From Hyphomicrobiaceae bacterium UBA2767 (GTDB lineage: Bacteria > Pseudomonadota > Alphaproteobacteria > Rhizobiales > Methyloligellaceae): a DNA stretch of 10,813 nt. Below, one piece after another: positions 5,967 to 10,813 of this stretch; within the stretch, counting starts at the first letter, position 1, and the number at the start of each line of letters is the position of its first letter. The notes under the pieces are model-generated. The model searched no databases, had not been told where the DNA came from, and saw only the letters and a list, made by a program, of their open reading frames with translations. A program made the translations under genes and the position numbers. The stretch is taken from positions 1-10,813 of the forward strand of contig DEIT01000106.1 of NCBI GenBank assembly GCA_002352635.1, in the 5' to 3' direction.

Positions 5967-6674
5967 ATGAAAAGTCCCTTTGCCCCCATTTTTCTTGCTC
6001 TGACCCTGCTCGCAGCCGCCCCGGCGCAGGTCGCAATCGCAAAAGACGACAAGCCATCGGTCAGCGTGACGGGCGTCGGCTCTGCCAAGGCGAAACCCGA
6101 CATGGCGAATATTTCCATTGGCGTGGTCTCCGAAGGCGCCACTGCCGCTGACGCGCTGGAGAAAAACACCGCTGCCATGAGCCGCGTCCTGGTCGAACTG
6201 AAAGGCCAGAAAGTCGAACCAAACGATATCCAGACGACGAACTTCTCCGTCAGTCCCAAGTTTCAGTATTTCAAGGACGGCAAACCGCCGGTTGTCGATG
6301 GCTACCGGGTGGTGAATTCGGTCCGCGTCATCGTGCATAAACTCGACAATCTGGGTGCGGTTCTCGATCAGGCGGTGAGTTCCGGCTCAAACCAGATCAA
6401 TTCCATCCAGTTCGGGGTCGACGACGATGCAGCCCTTGAGGACAAGGCCCGTGTGGGCGCCATGGCGGACGCCCGTCACAAGGCCGCACTTTACGCCAAG
6501 GCCGGCAAGGCAAAGCTCGGCAAGATCCTGACCATCACCGAAGGGTCCATCGCCCGCCCGCCGCAGCCGGTTTTTGCCCGCGCTGCGCGTCAATCCTCCG
6601 CGCCCGTGCCGGTGGCGCCCGGCGAGCACAAGGTCAGCGCCCGAGTTTCCGTGACGTGGGAACTCAAGAACTAG
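5967..6674 (+). CDS. Periplasmic SIMPL-domain (DUF541) protein
   Basis: The protein has 235 residues from the ATG at 5967. Residues 1-25 form a signal peptide (KSPFAPIFLALTLLAAAPAQ) with a cut near AIA|KDD, so the mature protein is periplasmic or outer-membrane associated. The SIMPL domain follows: VSVTGVGSAKAKPDMANISI, then DIQTTNFSVSPKFQY and GYRVVNSVRVIVHKLDNLGAVLDQA, ending in ARVSVTWELKN, all typical of the family. Members are found in stress and envelope contexts and their biochemical role is not settled. A longer frame reaches an ATG at 5916, but 5967 gives a standard signal peptide and has AAGAAAG upstream. The gene faces the RraA-like gene with only 30 bp between the stops and no clear terminator. 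It diverges from the tRNA. Confidence 0.87.
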   Translation: MKSPFAPIFLALTLLAAAPAQVAIAKDDKPSVSVTGVGSAKAKPDMANISIGVVSEGATAADALEKNTAAMSRVLVELKGQKVEPNDIQTTNFSVSPKFQYFKDGKPPVVDGYRVVNSVRVIVHKLDNLGAVLDQAVSSGSNQINSIQFGVDDDAALEDKARVGAMADARHKAALYAKAGKAKLGKILTITEGSIARPPQPVFARAARQSSAPVPVAPGEHKVSARVSVTWELKN

Positions 6675-6704
6675 GGAGTTGAAGAATTAGAGGCTTGAAA
6701 CCAG

Positions 6705-7367
6705 CTAACCGATAATCTCGATCTCGCCGAAATCAAAGCGCTCCGAGGGCAGGATGCCCTTTGCCGTTTCGGCATTGGTTGCCAGTTCCTGCTCGATCTT
6801 GGCGTAGGACGCGGCGAGGATTTCATCCGCACGTTCCAGCGGTACCACGCACACGCCGTCATCGTCGCCGATGACGATATCGCCGGCCCTCACCGGGCAT
6901 CCGCCGCAGGCAATGGGCCCGTCGATGATGCCGCCAAAGCCCTTGTGCGGACCAGCGGGCACGACGGCCCTGGAAAAACAGGGCAAGCCGAATTCGATAA
7001 TCTCCGCCACGTCACGCACCGCGCCATCGACCACCAGCCCGCCAATCTTCTGCTTGAGCGCGCCGCGGGTCATGATGCCGCCCCAGATGGCGGTGTCTTC
7101 AAACCCGCCCGCATCGACGACGATCACCTCTCCCGGCTTCGTCATGGCGATGGTGGCATGAACGGCTGAATTGTCGCCCACCATGGCGGTGACGGTGCGC
7201 GCCTGTCCCAAAATGCGCATGCCCAGTTTCACCGGCTTGATGGCCCCGGCCATCACCTGCGACCGGTTCATGCAGTCCGACACGATGGCCGGCGGCAGGT
7301 CACGCCACTTTTCGAGAGCTTCCTTGTCGAGGGATTTGAAGTCGGTGTTGTAACGCTGAATAGGCAT
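6705..7367 (-). CDS. RraA-like protein / 4-hydroxy-4-methyl-2-oxoglutarate aldolase family
   Basis: The protein has 220 residues from the ATG at 7367. The family includes RNase E inhibitor RraA and metal-dependent aldolases that split 4-hydroxy-4-methyl-2-oxoglutarate or oxaloacetate into pyruvate and a partner. The core motif GGIMTRGALKQKIGGLVVDG (96-115) followed by AVRDVAEI supplies Arg118 and Asp119, the pair that holds pyruvate and the metal in the aldolases. GDIVIGDDDGVCVVPLE (162-178) is another family signature. Keeping these residues favours an aldolase-type enzyme over a pure RraA, but the substrate is not readable. GAG lies about 5 nt before the start. An upstream extension of 80 codons is Arg/Pro-rich out-of-family sequence and was rejected. 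It follows the GNAT gene on the same strand after 88 bp, so the two may be cotranscribed. Confidence 0.88.
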   Translation of the reverse strand: MPIQRYNTDFKSLDKEALEKWRDLPPAIVSDCMNRSQVMAGAIKPVKLGMRILGQARTVTAMVGDNSAVHATIAMTKPGEVIVVDAGGFEDTAIWGGIMTRGALKQKIGGLVVDGAVRDVAEIIEFGLPCFSRAVVPAGPHKGFGGIIDGPIACGGCPVRAGDIVIGDDDGVCVVPLERADEILAASYAKIEQELATNAETAKGILPSERFDFGEIEIIG

Positions 7368-7455
7368 GGCGCTCTTTCTTCTACTCTGTCTGGTTTGAAT
7401 TGGTCTTGGGAAACTGGCGTGAAGACCTTGAAGTAGCACAGCCGCGCGGCGGGGA

Positions 7456-7986
7456 CTATTTTGATTTGTCTCCTGCCCCGTTCTCGCCGCCAGATTGGCC
7501 CTCACCTTCCTGCACGAGCTTTTCAAACGCGTCGAAGGAGAGCGCGTGGGCAATGAAGGGGTCGTGGGTCGCACCCAGCGACGCGTAGAAGCCTTGGGCA
7601 TTCTCATCCCAGGCTTCAGACACCCACCACATGAACTTCAGATCGCGCGCCTTGGCGGCTGCCGCGACGCCCGCGACCAGCGCCCGGGCCACGCCTTGGC
7701 GGCGCGCGCTTTCGGCTACATAGAGATCCGCCATATAGGCACCGCGCTGCGCATAGATGCTCTCATAGGTTTCGTGGAACAGCGCGTAACCGATGAACTC
7801 ACTCCCCCGCTCGGCGACGAGCACCGTGAAGGCGCTTGCCTCAGCGAACACGTCGCGCAGCAGCGCTTGCGGCGAAATATGTTCCGTGGGTTCTTTGAGA
7901 TGCGCGTGCAGCGCGCGCATGAGATCGGCCAGCGCGTCCGCGTCGTCTTTGTCTGCCGGGCGAATGGTGAAGGCTCGTGCGCTCAT
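7456..7986 (-). CDS. GNAT family N-acetyltransferase
   Basis: The protein has 176 residues from the ATG at 7986. The fold begins with FTIRPADKDDADALADLM. Motif A is LYVAESARRQGVARALVAGV (88-107) with the acetyl-CoA pyrophosphate loop RRQGVA. The motif B region follows as MWWVSEAWDENAQGFYASLG, with the conserved N-x-x-x-x-F-Y-x-x-L-G pattern. It transfers acetyl from acetyl-CoA to an amine. The acceptor cannot be predicted. The last 20 residues are Gly/Glu/Lys-rich and probably disordered. A TTG three codons upstream is also possible. The gene lies between bactofilin (90 bp upstream) and the RraA-like gene (88 bp downstream), all on minus, with a strong stem-loop ahead of its start. Confidence 0.88.
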   Translation of the reverse strand: MSARAFTIRPADKDDADALADLMRALHAHLKEPTEHISPQALLRDVFAEASAFTVLVAERGSEFIGYALFHETYESIYAQRGAYMADLYVAESARRQGVARALVAGVAAAAKARDLKFMWWVSEAWDENAQGFYASLGATHDPFIAHALSFDAFEKLVQEGEGQSGGENGAGDKSK

Positions 7987-8008
7987 GGCGCGCAAACATG
8001 GCGGCTCG

Positions 8009-8031
8009 CGCGGCGCTTGTCGAGCGCCGCG
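8009..8031 (-). other. 9-bp stem-loop before the GNAT gene
   Basis: CGCGGCGCT and AGCGCCGCG form a perfect 9-bp stem around a 5-nt loop, starting 23 nt upstream of the GNAT ATG and about 45 nt after the bactofilin stop. No U-tract follows on either strand, so it is not a standard terminator. It could cap the bactofilin mRNA or affect translation of the GNAT gene. Confidence 0.5.
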
Positions 8032-8076
8032 GCCACATAGCCTTCAAGGCTTTGAAAACAAGAGCAAAAGTTCCGC

Positions 8077-8508
8077 TTAAGCGGCCTTGCTCGGCTGCTT
8101 GTGCTGCGAAGCAGACGCACCGTTGGTTGGGGTTGCAACCGCCTCAGGCTTCGCAGCCGGTTTCGCCGCAGCGGACTTCTTGTCCTTGTTGACCATCTTG
8201 GAGCGGCCATCGAACACCGCGCCTTTCTCCATCGACAGCGAGGTGTGGTAGATGTCGCCCGACACGTCGGCTTGCGACTTGAGCACCACATCTTCACCCC
8301 GGATCGGGCCTTCGACCCGGCCGTCAACGACGATGGATTCCGCAGACACGGACCCGGTAATTTCAGCCGTTGGAGCAATAACCAGCGAGGTGCACTGCAG
8401 ATCGCCATTGATCTTACCGTGAACGCGGACAAACCCGTCCGCTGTAACTTTTCCCTCGATTTTCAGACTTGCAGCGATAAGCGTTTCTTCTTCACTCGAA
8501 CCAAACAT
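8077..8508 (-). CDS. Bactofilin (polymer-forming cytoskeletal protein)
   Basis: The protein has 143 residues. Bactofilins polymerise without nucleotides into filaments that position cell-wall enzymes and shape cells. The central domain (about 8-105) shows the repeating short beta-strand pattern of the right-handed beta-helix: SLKIEGKVTADGFVRVHGKI, then AEITGSVSAESIVVDGRVEG, then DVVLKSQADVSGDIYHTSLS and GAVFDG. The N-terminus is short, as usual. The tail (110-143) is Lys/Ala/Pro-rich, matching the disordered tails of the family. GAGGAAG precedes the ATG. It stops at TAA within the palindrome CCGCTTAAGCGG, followed by AACTTTTG, perhaps a weak terminator. Bactofilin genes are often beside an M23 peptidase gene. 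None is visible within the window, and upstream there is repeat-rich DNA. Confidence 0.9.
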   Translation of the reverse strand: MFGSSEEETLIAASLKIEGKVTADGFVRVHGKINGDLQCTSLVIAPTAEITGSVSAESIVVDGRVEGPIRGEDVVLKSQADVSGDIYHTSLSMEKGAVFDGRSKMVNKDKKSAAAKPAAKPEAVATPTNGASASQHKQPSKAA

Positions 8509-8739
8509 GAATACTTCCTCCTGTGACGCACGCTAGCGCCCGTCCCGTTACGCGTGGCCGCAGCCGCAGCCCCCAGATGATTTACTCCCGCTCGCCGCAG
8601 CTTGAAAGGTTTCACGGATTCATCCTTAACGCAACAGGCGCAGCCGCGATTCGCGCCCTGTCAACCCTCATCAGTGTGCCATTTTTGACACGTCGTCGGG
8701 GTCGACACGGTTTCAGCGCGATTCACTCTGAAACAGGGT

Positions 8740-8775
8740 GTCCTCAAGTAGGCGATAGCCGGTAGGACAAGCAAA
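8740..8775 (+). repeat. Folded repeat, copy 1
   Basis: An outer stem GTCCT (8740-8744) pairs with AGGAC (8764-8768). CAAGTA follows the first arm, then an inner stem GGC/GCC around GATA. The tail is AAGCAAA. It matches copy 3 (9446-9482) in layout, with different bases in both stems that keep pairing. Confidence 0.6.
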
Positions 8776-8888
8776 GAAGCCTTCTTCCCGGACAAGGGGT
8801 GGCCCGGGCGATAGGTACGCTCGTGATCTCGATCCACCACGCGATCCGGGACCCAGATCTTCGGGGCTTTGCGTGTGGCACGTCACAC

Positions 8889-8915
8889 CTGGATTCCGGC
8901 TTTCGCCGGAACGAC
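8889..8915 (+). repeat. REP-like palindrome, copy 1
   Basis: ATTCCGGCTTTCGCCGGAAC inside a 27-bp unit. It forms a 7-bp stem around TTTC, flanked by CTGG and CGAC. A partial long element containing GATCCGGGACCCAG (8843-8856) precedes it. Similarity with copy 2 runs on through GGGG and CAAACCCG, right up to the stop of the exported protein gene. Confidence 0.8.
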
Positions 8916-8931
8916 GGGGTAGCAAACCCGC

Positions 8932-9240
8932 TCAGGATTTCGGGCGTGGAGCGACGGGATTTTGCGGCGTGGGCCGGGGCGTTGCCGCCGGGCTTGTGGT
9001 GCTTGGCGCGTAGAGGGGCACGAGCGGGTCCCGCTTCTCGCGTGCGCGCCGTGCCGCGTCAGCTTTCTTGCGGTCCTGCTCGCGCCGGTCCTGGAGCCAC
9101 TGGGTGCTGTCGGACACCCGCAGCAGGCGCATATCGGCCCGCGTCGGCTCAGCGCTTTCGCCACTTCCGCTCGCGGGTCCTGCGAACATGAGCGCCAACG
9201 CCATGAACGCTGTTGCGCTGAATTTGGAATGACCGGCCAT
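8932..9240 (-). CDS. Small exported protein, unknown function
   Basis: The protein has 102 residues from the ATG at 9240, preceded by GAAGGGG. Residues 1-25 are a signal peptide (hydrophobic core FSATAFMALALMFAGPASG) with a likely cut around ASG|SG. The mature part has ADMRLLRVSDSTQWLQ, then a highly charged helical stretch (DRREQDRKKADAARRAREKR), then a Pro/Thr/Ala-rich tail ending in RPKS. No family is recognised. The charged helix suggests a coiled coil or an acidic-partner-binding segment. A longer frame begins at 9357, but that part is translated repeat DNA, so I reject it. The gene is bracketed by directly repeated REP-like elements on both sides. Confidence 0.65.
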   Translation of the reverse strand: MAGHSKFSATAFMALALMFAGPASGSGESAEPTRADMRLLRVSDSTQWLQDRREQDRKKADAARRAREKRDPLVPLYAPSTTSPAATPRPTPQNPVAPRPKS

Positions 9241-9282
9241 GATCCCCTTCATATGGGGTGGGCAGGGAAACAAGCAAACACC

Positions 9283-9334
9283 CGTCATCCCGGGCAGTGC
9301 ACGCGGCACGCGTGTCACATGATCCGGGAACCAG
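9283..9334 (+). repeat. Long REP-associated element, short version
   Basis: It begins CGTCATCCCGGGCAGTGCAC and ends TGATCCGGGAACCAG, with GCGTGTC inside. The element at 10661-10738 is the same on the opposite strand with an extra middle section of about 25 bp. It lies just before the palindrome at 9358. Confidence 0.65.
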
Positions 9335-9357
9335 CGGGAGACTTGGCGAAGCCGCAA

Positions 9358-9384
9358 CTGGATTCCGGCTTTCGCCGGAATGAC
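9358..9384 (+). repeat. REP-like palindrome, copy 2
   Basis: ATTCCGGCTTTCGCCGGAAT is a perfect 8-bp stem with a TTTC loop, flanked by CTGG and GAC. It has the same orientation as copy 1, and the GGGG...CAAAACCCG tail is shared. Folded repeats start directly after the tail. Confidence 0.85.
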
Positions 9385-9399
9385 GGGGAAACAAAACCC

Positions 9400-9434
9400 G
9401 TCCTCAAGGTGTCGCTATCCGATAGGGCACTAAC
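9400..9434 (+). repeat. Folded repeat, copy 2
   Basis: GTCCT at 9400-9404 pairs with AGGGC at 9424-9428, including one wobble. CAAGG follows the first arm and the tail is ACTAAC. It is the second subtype, with an ACTAA tail rather than AAGCAAA. Confidence 0.5.
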
Positions 9435-9508
9435 GTCCTCAACTCGCGCTCAAGTAGGGCTACGCCCGATAGCGCAAGCAAAATGGCGATAGCCGATAGG
9501 ACACTAAG
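9435..9508 (+). repeat. Folded repeat, copy 4, interrupted by copy 3
   Basis: GTCCTCAA (9435-9442) and GGCGATAGCCGATAGGAC plus ACTAAG (9485-9508) together make one unit like copy 1. Between them lie 42 bp that contain a complete copy 3. The ACTAAG tail supplies the stop codon of the VanZ-like gene on minus (CTA at 9504-9506). Confidence 0.5.
9446..9482 (+). repeat. Folded repeat, copy 3 (inserted)
   Basis: GCGCT pairs with AGCGC, and the inner GGGC-TAC-GCCC pairs perfectly. CAAGTA and the AAGCAAA tail are the same as in copy 1. Both stems differ in sequence from copy 1 and still pair. Confidence 0.6.
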
Positions 9509-10148
9509 AAGGAATAGCCAGACAAAGCGCCAGCATGAGGGCAAGCGCGCCTGCGAGCAAAGCAACCTGCCGCCACTGCTGCGCATCGGGCCAGCCTGAA
9601 ATGATCTGCGGCCTGACCGCCCCGGCAAGCATGGCCTGCGCGAGCGCCACGCCGGTGACGTTCAGGGCGATATCGGCAAACTCGAAATAGCGCTTCGGGG
9701 TAAGCCATTGAATGACTTCATCTGCCGTTCCGATCATGGCGCCGATGAGCACGGCGAAAATATAAATGCTCCAGTCGCGGACCCGGTGCGTGAGCGCCCG
9801 GAAGAGCAGCAGCCCGAGGACGCCATATTCCAGATAATGAAAAGCCTCCGCCGGGGATGCGGGCCTGAGCACCGTCATCAGCGCCATGAGCAGGGCAGAC
9901 GTGGCCGCGAACCACGCAAAGCCGCCCATGTCCGTCTTGCCGCGGTGCACGAGCCAACCCAAAACGCCCGCCAGCGCCGCCGCGGCAAGGAGGGCGAGGA
10001 TAATCGTCAGCGCCGATGAGCCCAGCGCGCGCCCGACATGCTTCACCGCGAGCGGGGCGAAGGGAATGGTAGCGAAGATGAGCCCCGACCAGAGCGCGAC
10101 AAGGACCCAGGATCGGAATTCACTCTCGCCAGGTGGTCGGTCGAACAT
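9504..10148 (-). CDS. VanZ-like membrane protein
   Basis: The protein has 214 residues with about six hydrophobic segments. The VanZ family has a recognisable core here: a first motif AEAFHYLEYGVLGLLLF (100-116), with conserved Glu and His, and a second motif GTADEVIQWLTPKRYFEFAD followed by NVTG (140-166), with the conserved Asp-Glu, Gln, Pro-x-R, Asp and Asn-x-x-Gly. VanZ is named from a glycopeptide-resistance cluster, but most members, including stand-alone copies like this one, have no resistance role shown. It sits in the inner membrane. There is no good ribosome site before the ATG at 10148. Its stop codon falls inside a folded repeat, so the 3' end may have been reshaped by repeat insertion. 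No neighbour suggests a pathway. Confidence 0.83.
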   Translation of the reverse strand: MFDRPPGESEFRSWVLVALWSGLIFATIPFAPLAVKHVGRALGSSALTIILALLAAAALAGVLGWLVHRGKTDMGGFAWFAATSALLMALMTVLRPASPAEAFHYLEYGVLGLLLFRALTHRVRDWSIYIFAVLIGAMIGTADEVIQWLTPKRYFEFADIALNVTGVALAQAMLAGAVRPQIISGWPDAQQWRQVALLAGALALMLALCLAIPS

Positions 10149-10394
10149 GTGGGGAGATTACAACAGGAGGGGGAAGACGTGAGAGGTACGGGGAACAAAG
10201 AACGCACAAATGTCCCGGGGAGTGTCGGGACCATTTTGGAAAGATGTGGAGGTCACGAAATCGTTCATCATCATCGGACGATTCTCGGCAATCCATACCA
10301 TACGTCAATTTGAAAGCTGACAGGTACGTGGACTGGATAGTTAGAACGAAACCTATTGAAAACACACAGGTATTTTGTCGCGCCGATACACCCC
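10149..10394. other. Intergenic region, locally AT-richer
   Basis: No convincing gene is seen. A GTCCCG/CGGGAC hairpin lies at 10212-10231 with an 8-nt loop, followed by CATTTT. From about 10240 to 10380 the sequence is visibly lower in GC than the rest of the window. It lies between the starts and stops of two minus-strand genes and may hold the VanZ-like gene's promoter. Confidence 0.4.
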
Positions 10395-10613
10395 TTACCT
10401 CGACCTTGCCGCACCTCTTGTCGTGCGGGCGGCGGATTTGATGTGGCTGGCGGTGTTGCGCATGCCTCCATCCTTCGTGTCGAAGCGGGCGGGGCGCTGG
10501 TCTTTCGCCTCGGCACCTTCGGACGCTTCAGGCTTCTCGCCCTTGGGCGGGCGGTTCGCCAGTTTGGCCATGGCGCGCGCCTTGGCCCGGGCCTTTGCTT
10601 TTGCCTTGGTCAT
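10395..10613 (-). CDS. Small Lys/Ala/Arg-rich basic protein
   Basis: The protein has 72 residues. Residues 2-20 repeat K/R-A (TKAKAKARAKARAMAKLAN), like histone H1-type or nucleoid-associated tails. Residues 21-48 are Pro/Glu/Lys-rich, and the end has FDTKDGGMRNTASHIKSAAR. AAGGA lies 8 nt before the ATG at 10613, a well-placed ribosome site that argues it is real. There is no signal peptide and no membrane segment, so it is probably cytoplasmic and may bind nucleic acid. No named family is recognised. It stands alone between repeats and the AT-richer region. Confidence 0.6.
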   Translation of the reverse strand: MTKAKAKARAKARAMAKLANRPPKGEKPEASEGAEAKDQRPARFDTKDGGMRNTASHIKSAARTTRGAARSR

Positions 10614-10660
10614 GGTTGGTATTCCTTTTGTTTTCTATAGCGACGTTGCCAAGTCTTGCA

Positions 10661-10738
10661 CTGGTTCCCGGATCACTGGTCTTTAGGTTGCGCGCCTCCG
10701 GCACGACACGCTTTCAGCGTGCACTGTCCAGGATGACG
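10661..10738 (-). repeat. Long REP-associated element, full version
   Basis: A 78-bp unit. Read on minus it begins CGTCATCCTGGACAGTGCAC and ends TGATCCGGGAACCAG, matching the element at 9283-9334 at both ends. In the middle is a perfect CACGCT-TTC-AGCGTG hairpin (10707-10721), and a further GC-rich stretch follows that the 9283 copy lacks. Confidence 0.7.
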
Positions 10739-10762
10739 TTCATTTCTCGCTCTCTATAGGCC

Positions 10763-10789
10763 GTCATTCCGGCGAAAGCCGGAATCCAG
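10763..10789 (-). repeat. REP-like palindrome, copy 3
   Basis: The same 27-bp unit as the copy at 9358, inverted, with a perfect stem ATTCCGGC/GCCGGAAT and loop GAAA on this strand. Confidence 0.85.
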
Positions 10790-10813
10790 AAAGCAGCTCT
10801 AGCGACACGCTTC

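Larger units (their letters stand above)
8509..8931. other. Gene-free stretch upstream of bactofilin
   Basis: I see no convincing gene here. It should hold the bactofilin promoter, though no good -35/-10 pair stands out. A TTGACA reads toward bactofilin near 8660 but lacks a matching -10. The inverted repeat GTTTCAG/CTGAAAC lies at 8710-8734. The right half holds the first folded repeat (8740-8775) and a REP-like element (8843-8915). Confidence 0.5.
10614..10813. other. Repeat-bearing right end
   Basis: No gene is seen. It holds the long element (10661-10738) and the third palindrome (10763-10789), and would hold the promoter of the small basic protein gene reading leftward. Confidence 0.5.

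Noticed and set aside
7368..7607. 80-codon extension of the RraA-like protein
   Set aside because: It is Arg/Pro-rich, overlaps the 3' end of the GNAT gene, and the family starts at about MPIQRYN.
8660..8700. TTGACA as a strong bactofilin promoter
   Set aside because: No acceptable -10 lies 16-18 bp away.
9241..9357. N-terminal extension of the small exported protein
   Set aside because: These codons translate the repeat elements at 9283-9334. The ATG at 9240 gives a normal signal peptide with GAAGGGG upstream.
8932..9492. Possible CRISPR-like array from the repeated palindromes
   Set aside because: Spacing is irregular, copies are in both orientations elsewhere, and there are no unique spacers of fixed length and no cas gene.
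10179..10313. 44-residue ORF from a GTG after AGGAGGGGG
   Set aside because: The purine run looks like a ribosome site, but the peptide has no family features and lies in the AT-richer stretch. Not enough to call a gene.

Overview
The window looks like chromosomal DNA of an alphaproteobacterium of fairly high GC. The evidence is an ELM1-type (DUF1022) protein, an RraA-like aldolase, a bactofilin, a CAU-anticodon tRNA whose acceptor stem fits the lysidine-modified isoleucine tRNA, and a short site matching an alphaproteobacterial anti-16S tail. The genus cannot be fixed from the sequence alone. No transposase, phage gene or CRISPR array is visible.

Layout. At the left edge (1-162, minus) is the N-terminus of a membrane protein. 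Upstream of it, also on minus, lies a 470-residue, very basic, repeat-containing protein with a signal peptide (260-1672). It diverges from a TetR regulator (1899-2555, plus), which appears to have an 11-codon leader peptide whose stop overlaps the regulator's start. The 3' side of the TetR gene carries a full-length match to the anti-16S tail, placed ideally before a 23-codon GTG-started ORF and followed by hairpins and a terminator (2627-2809).

Next comes a regulatory pair: a rhodanese gene (minus) and a MarR gene (plus) diverge from a short intergenic region with two near-identical palindromic operators 30 bp apart. The MarR gene ends tail to tail, overlapping by 4 bp, with an ELM1-like gene. 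An EamA-type transporter and tRNA-Ile2(CAU) follow on minus, then a periplasmic SIMPL-domain protein on plus. A minus-strand run of bactofilin, GNAT acetyltransferase and RraA-like aldolase faces the SIMPL gene.

The right part (8509-10813) is gene-poor and repeat-rich. It holds a small exported protein gene bracketed by directly repeated REP-like elements, a VanZ-like membrane protein and a small Lys/Ala/Arg-rich protein. Three copies of a CCGGCTTTCGCCGG-type palindrome, related longer elements and four copies of a small folded repeat are scattered between them. Two folded-repeat copies differ by compensatory changes in both stems, and one copy seems to be inserted inside another.

The genes do not form one pathway. 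They are mostly single housekeeping or envelope genes with local regulators. The points most worth a second look are the super-Shine-Dalgarno mini-ORF, the folded nested repeats, the very basic exported repeat protein and the MarR operator pair.
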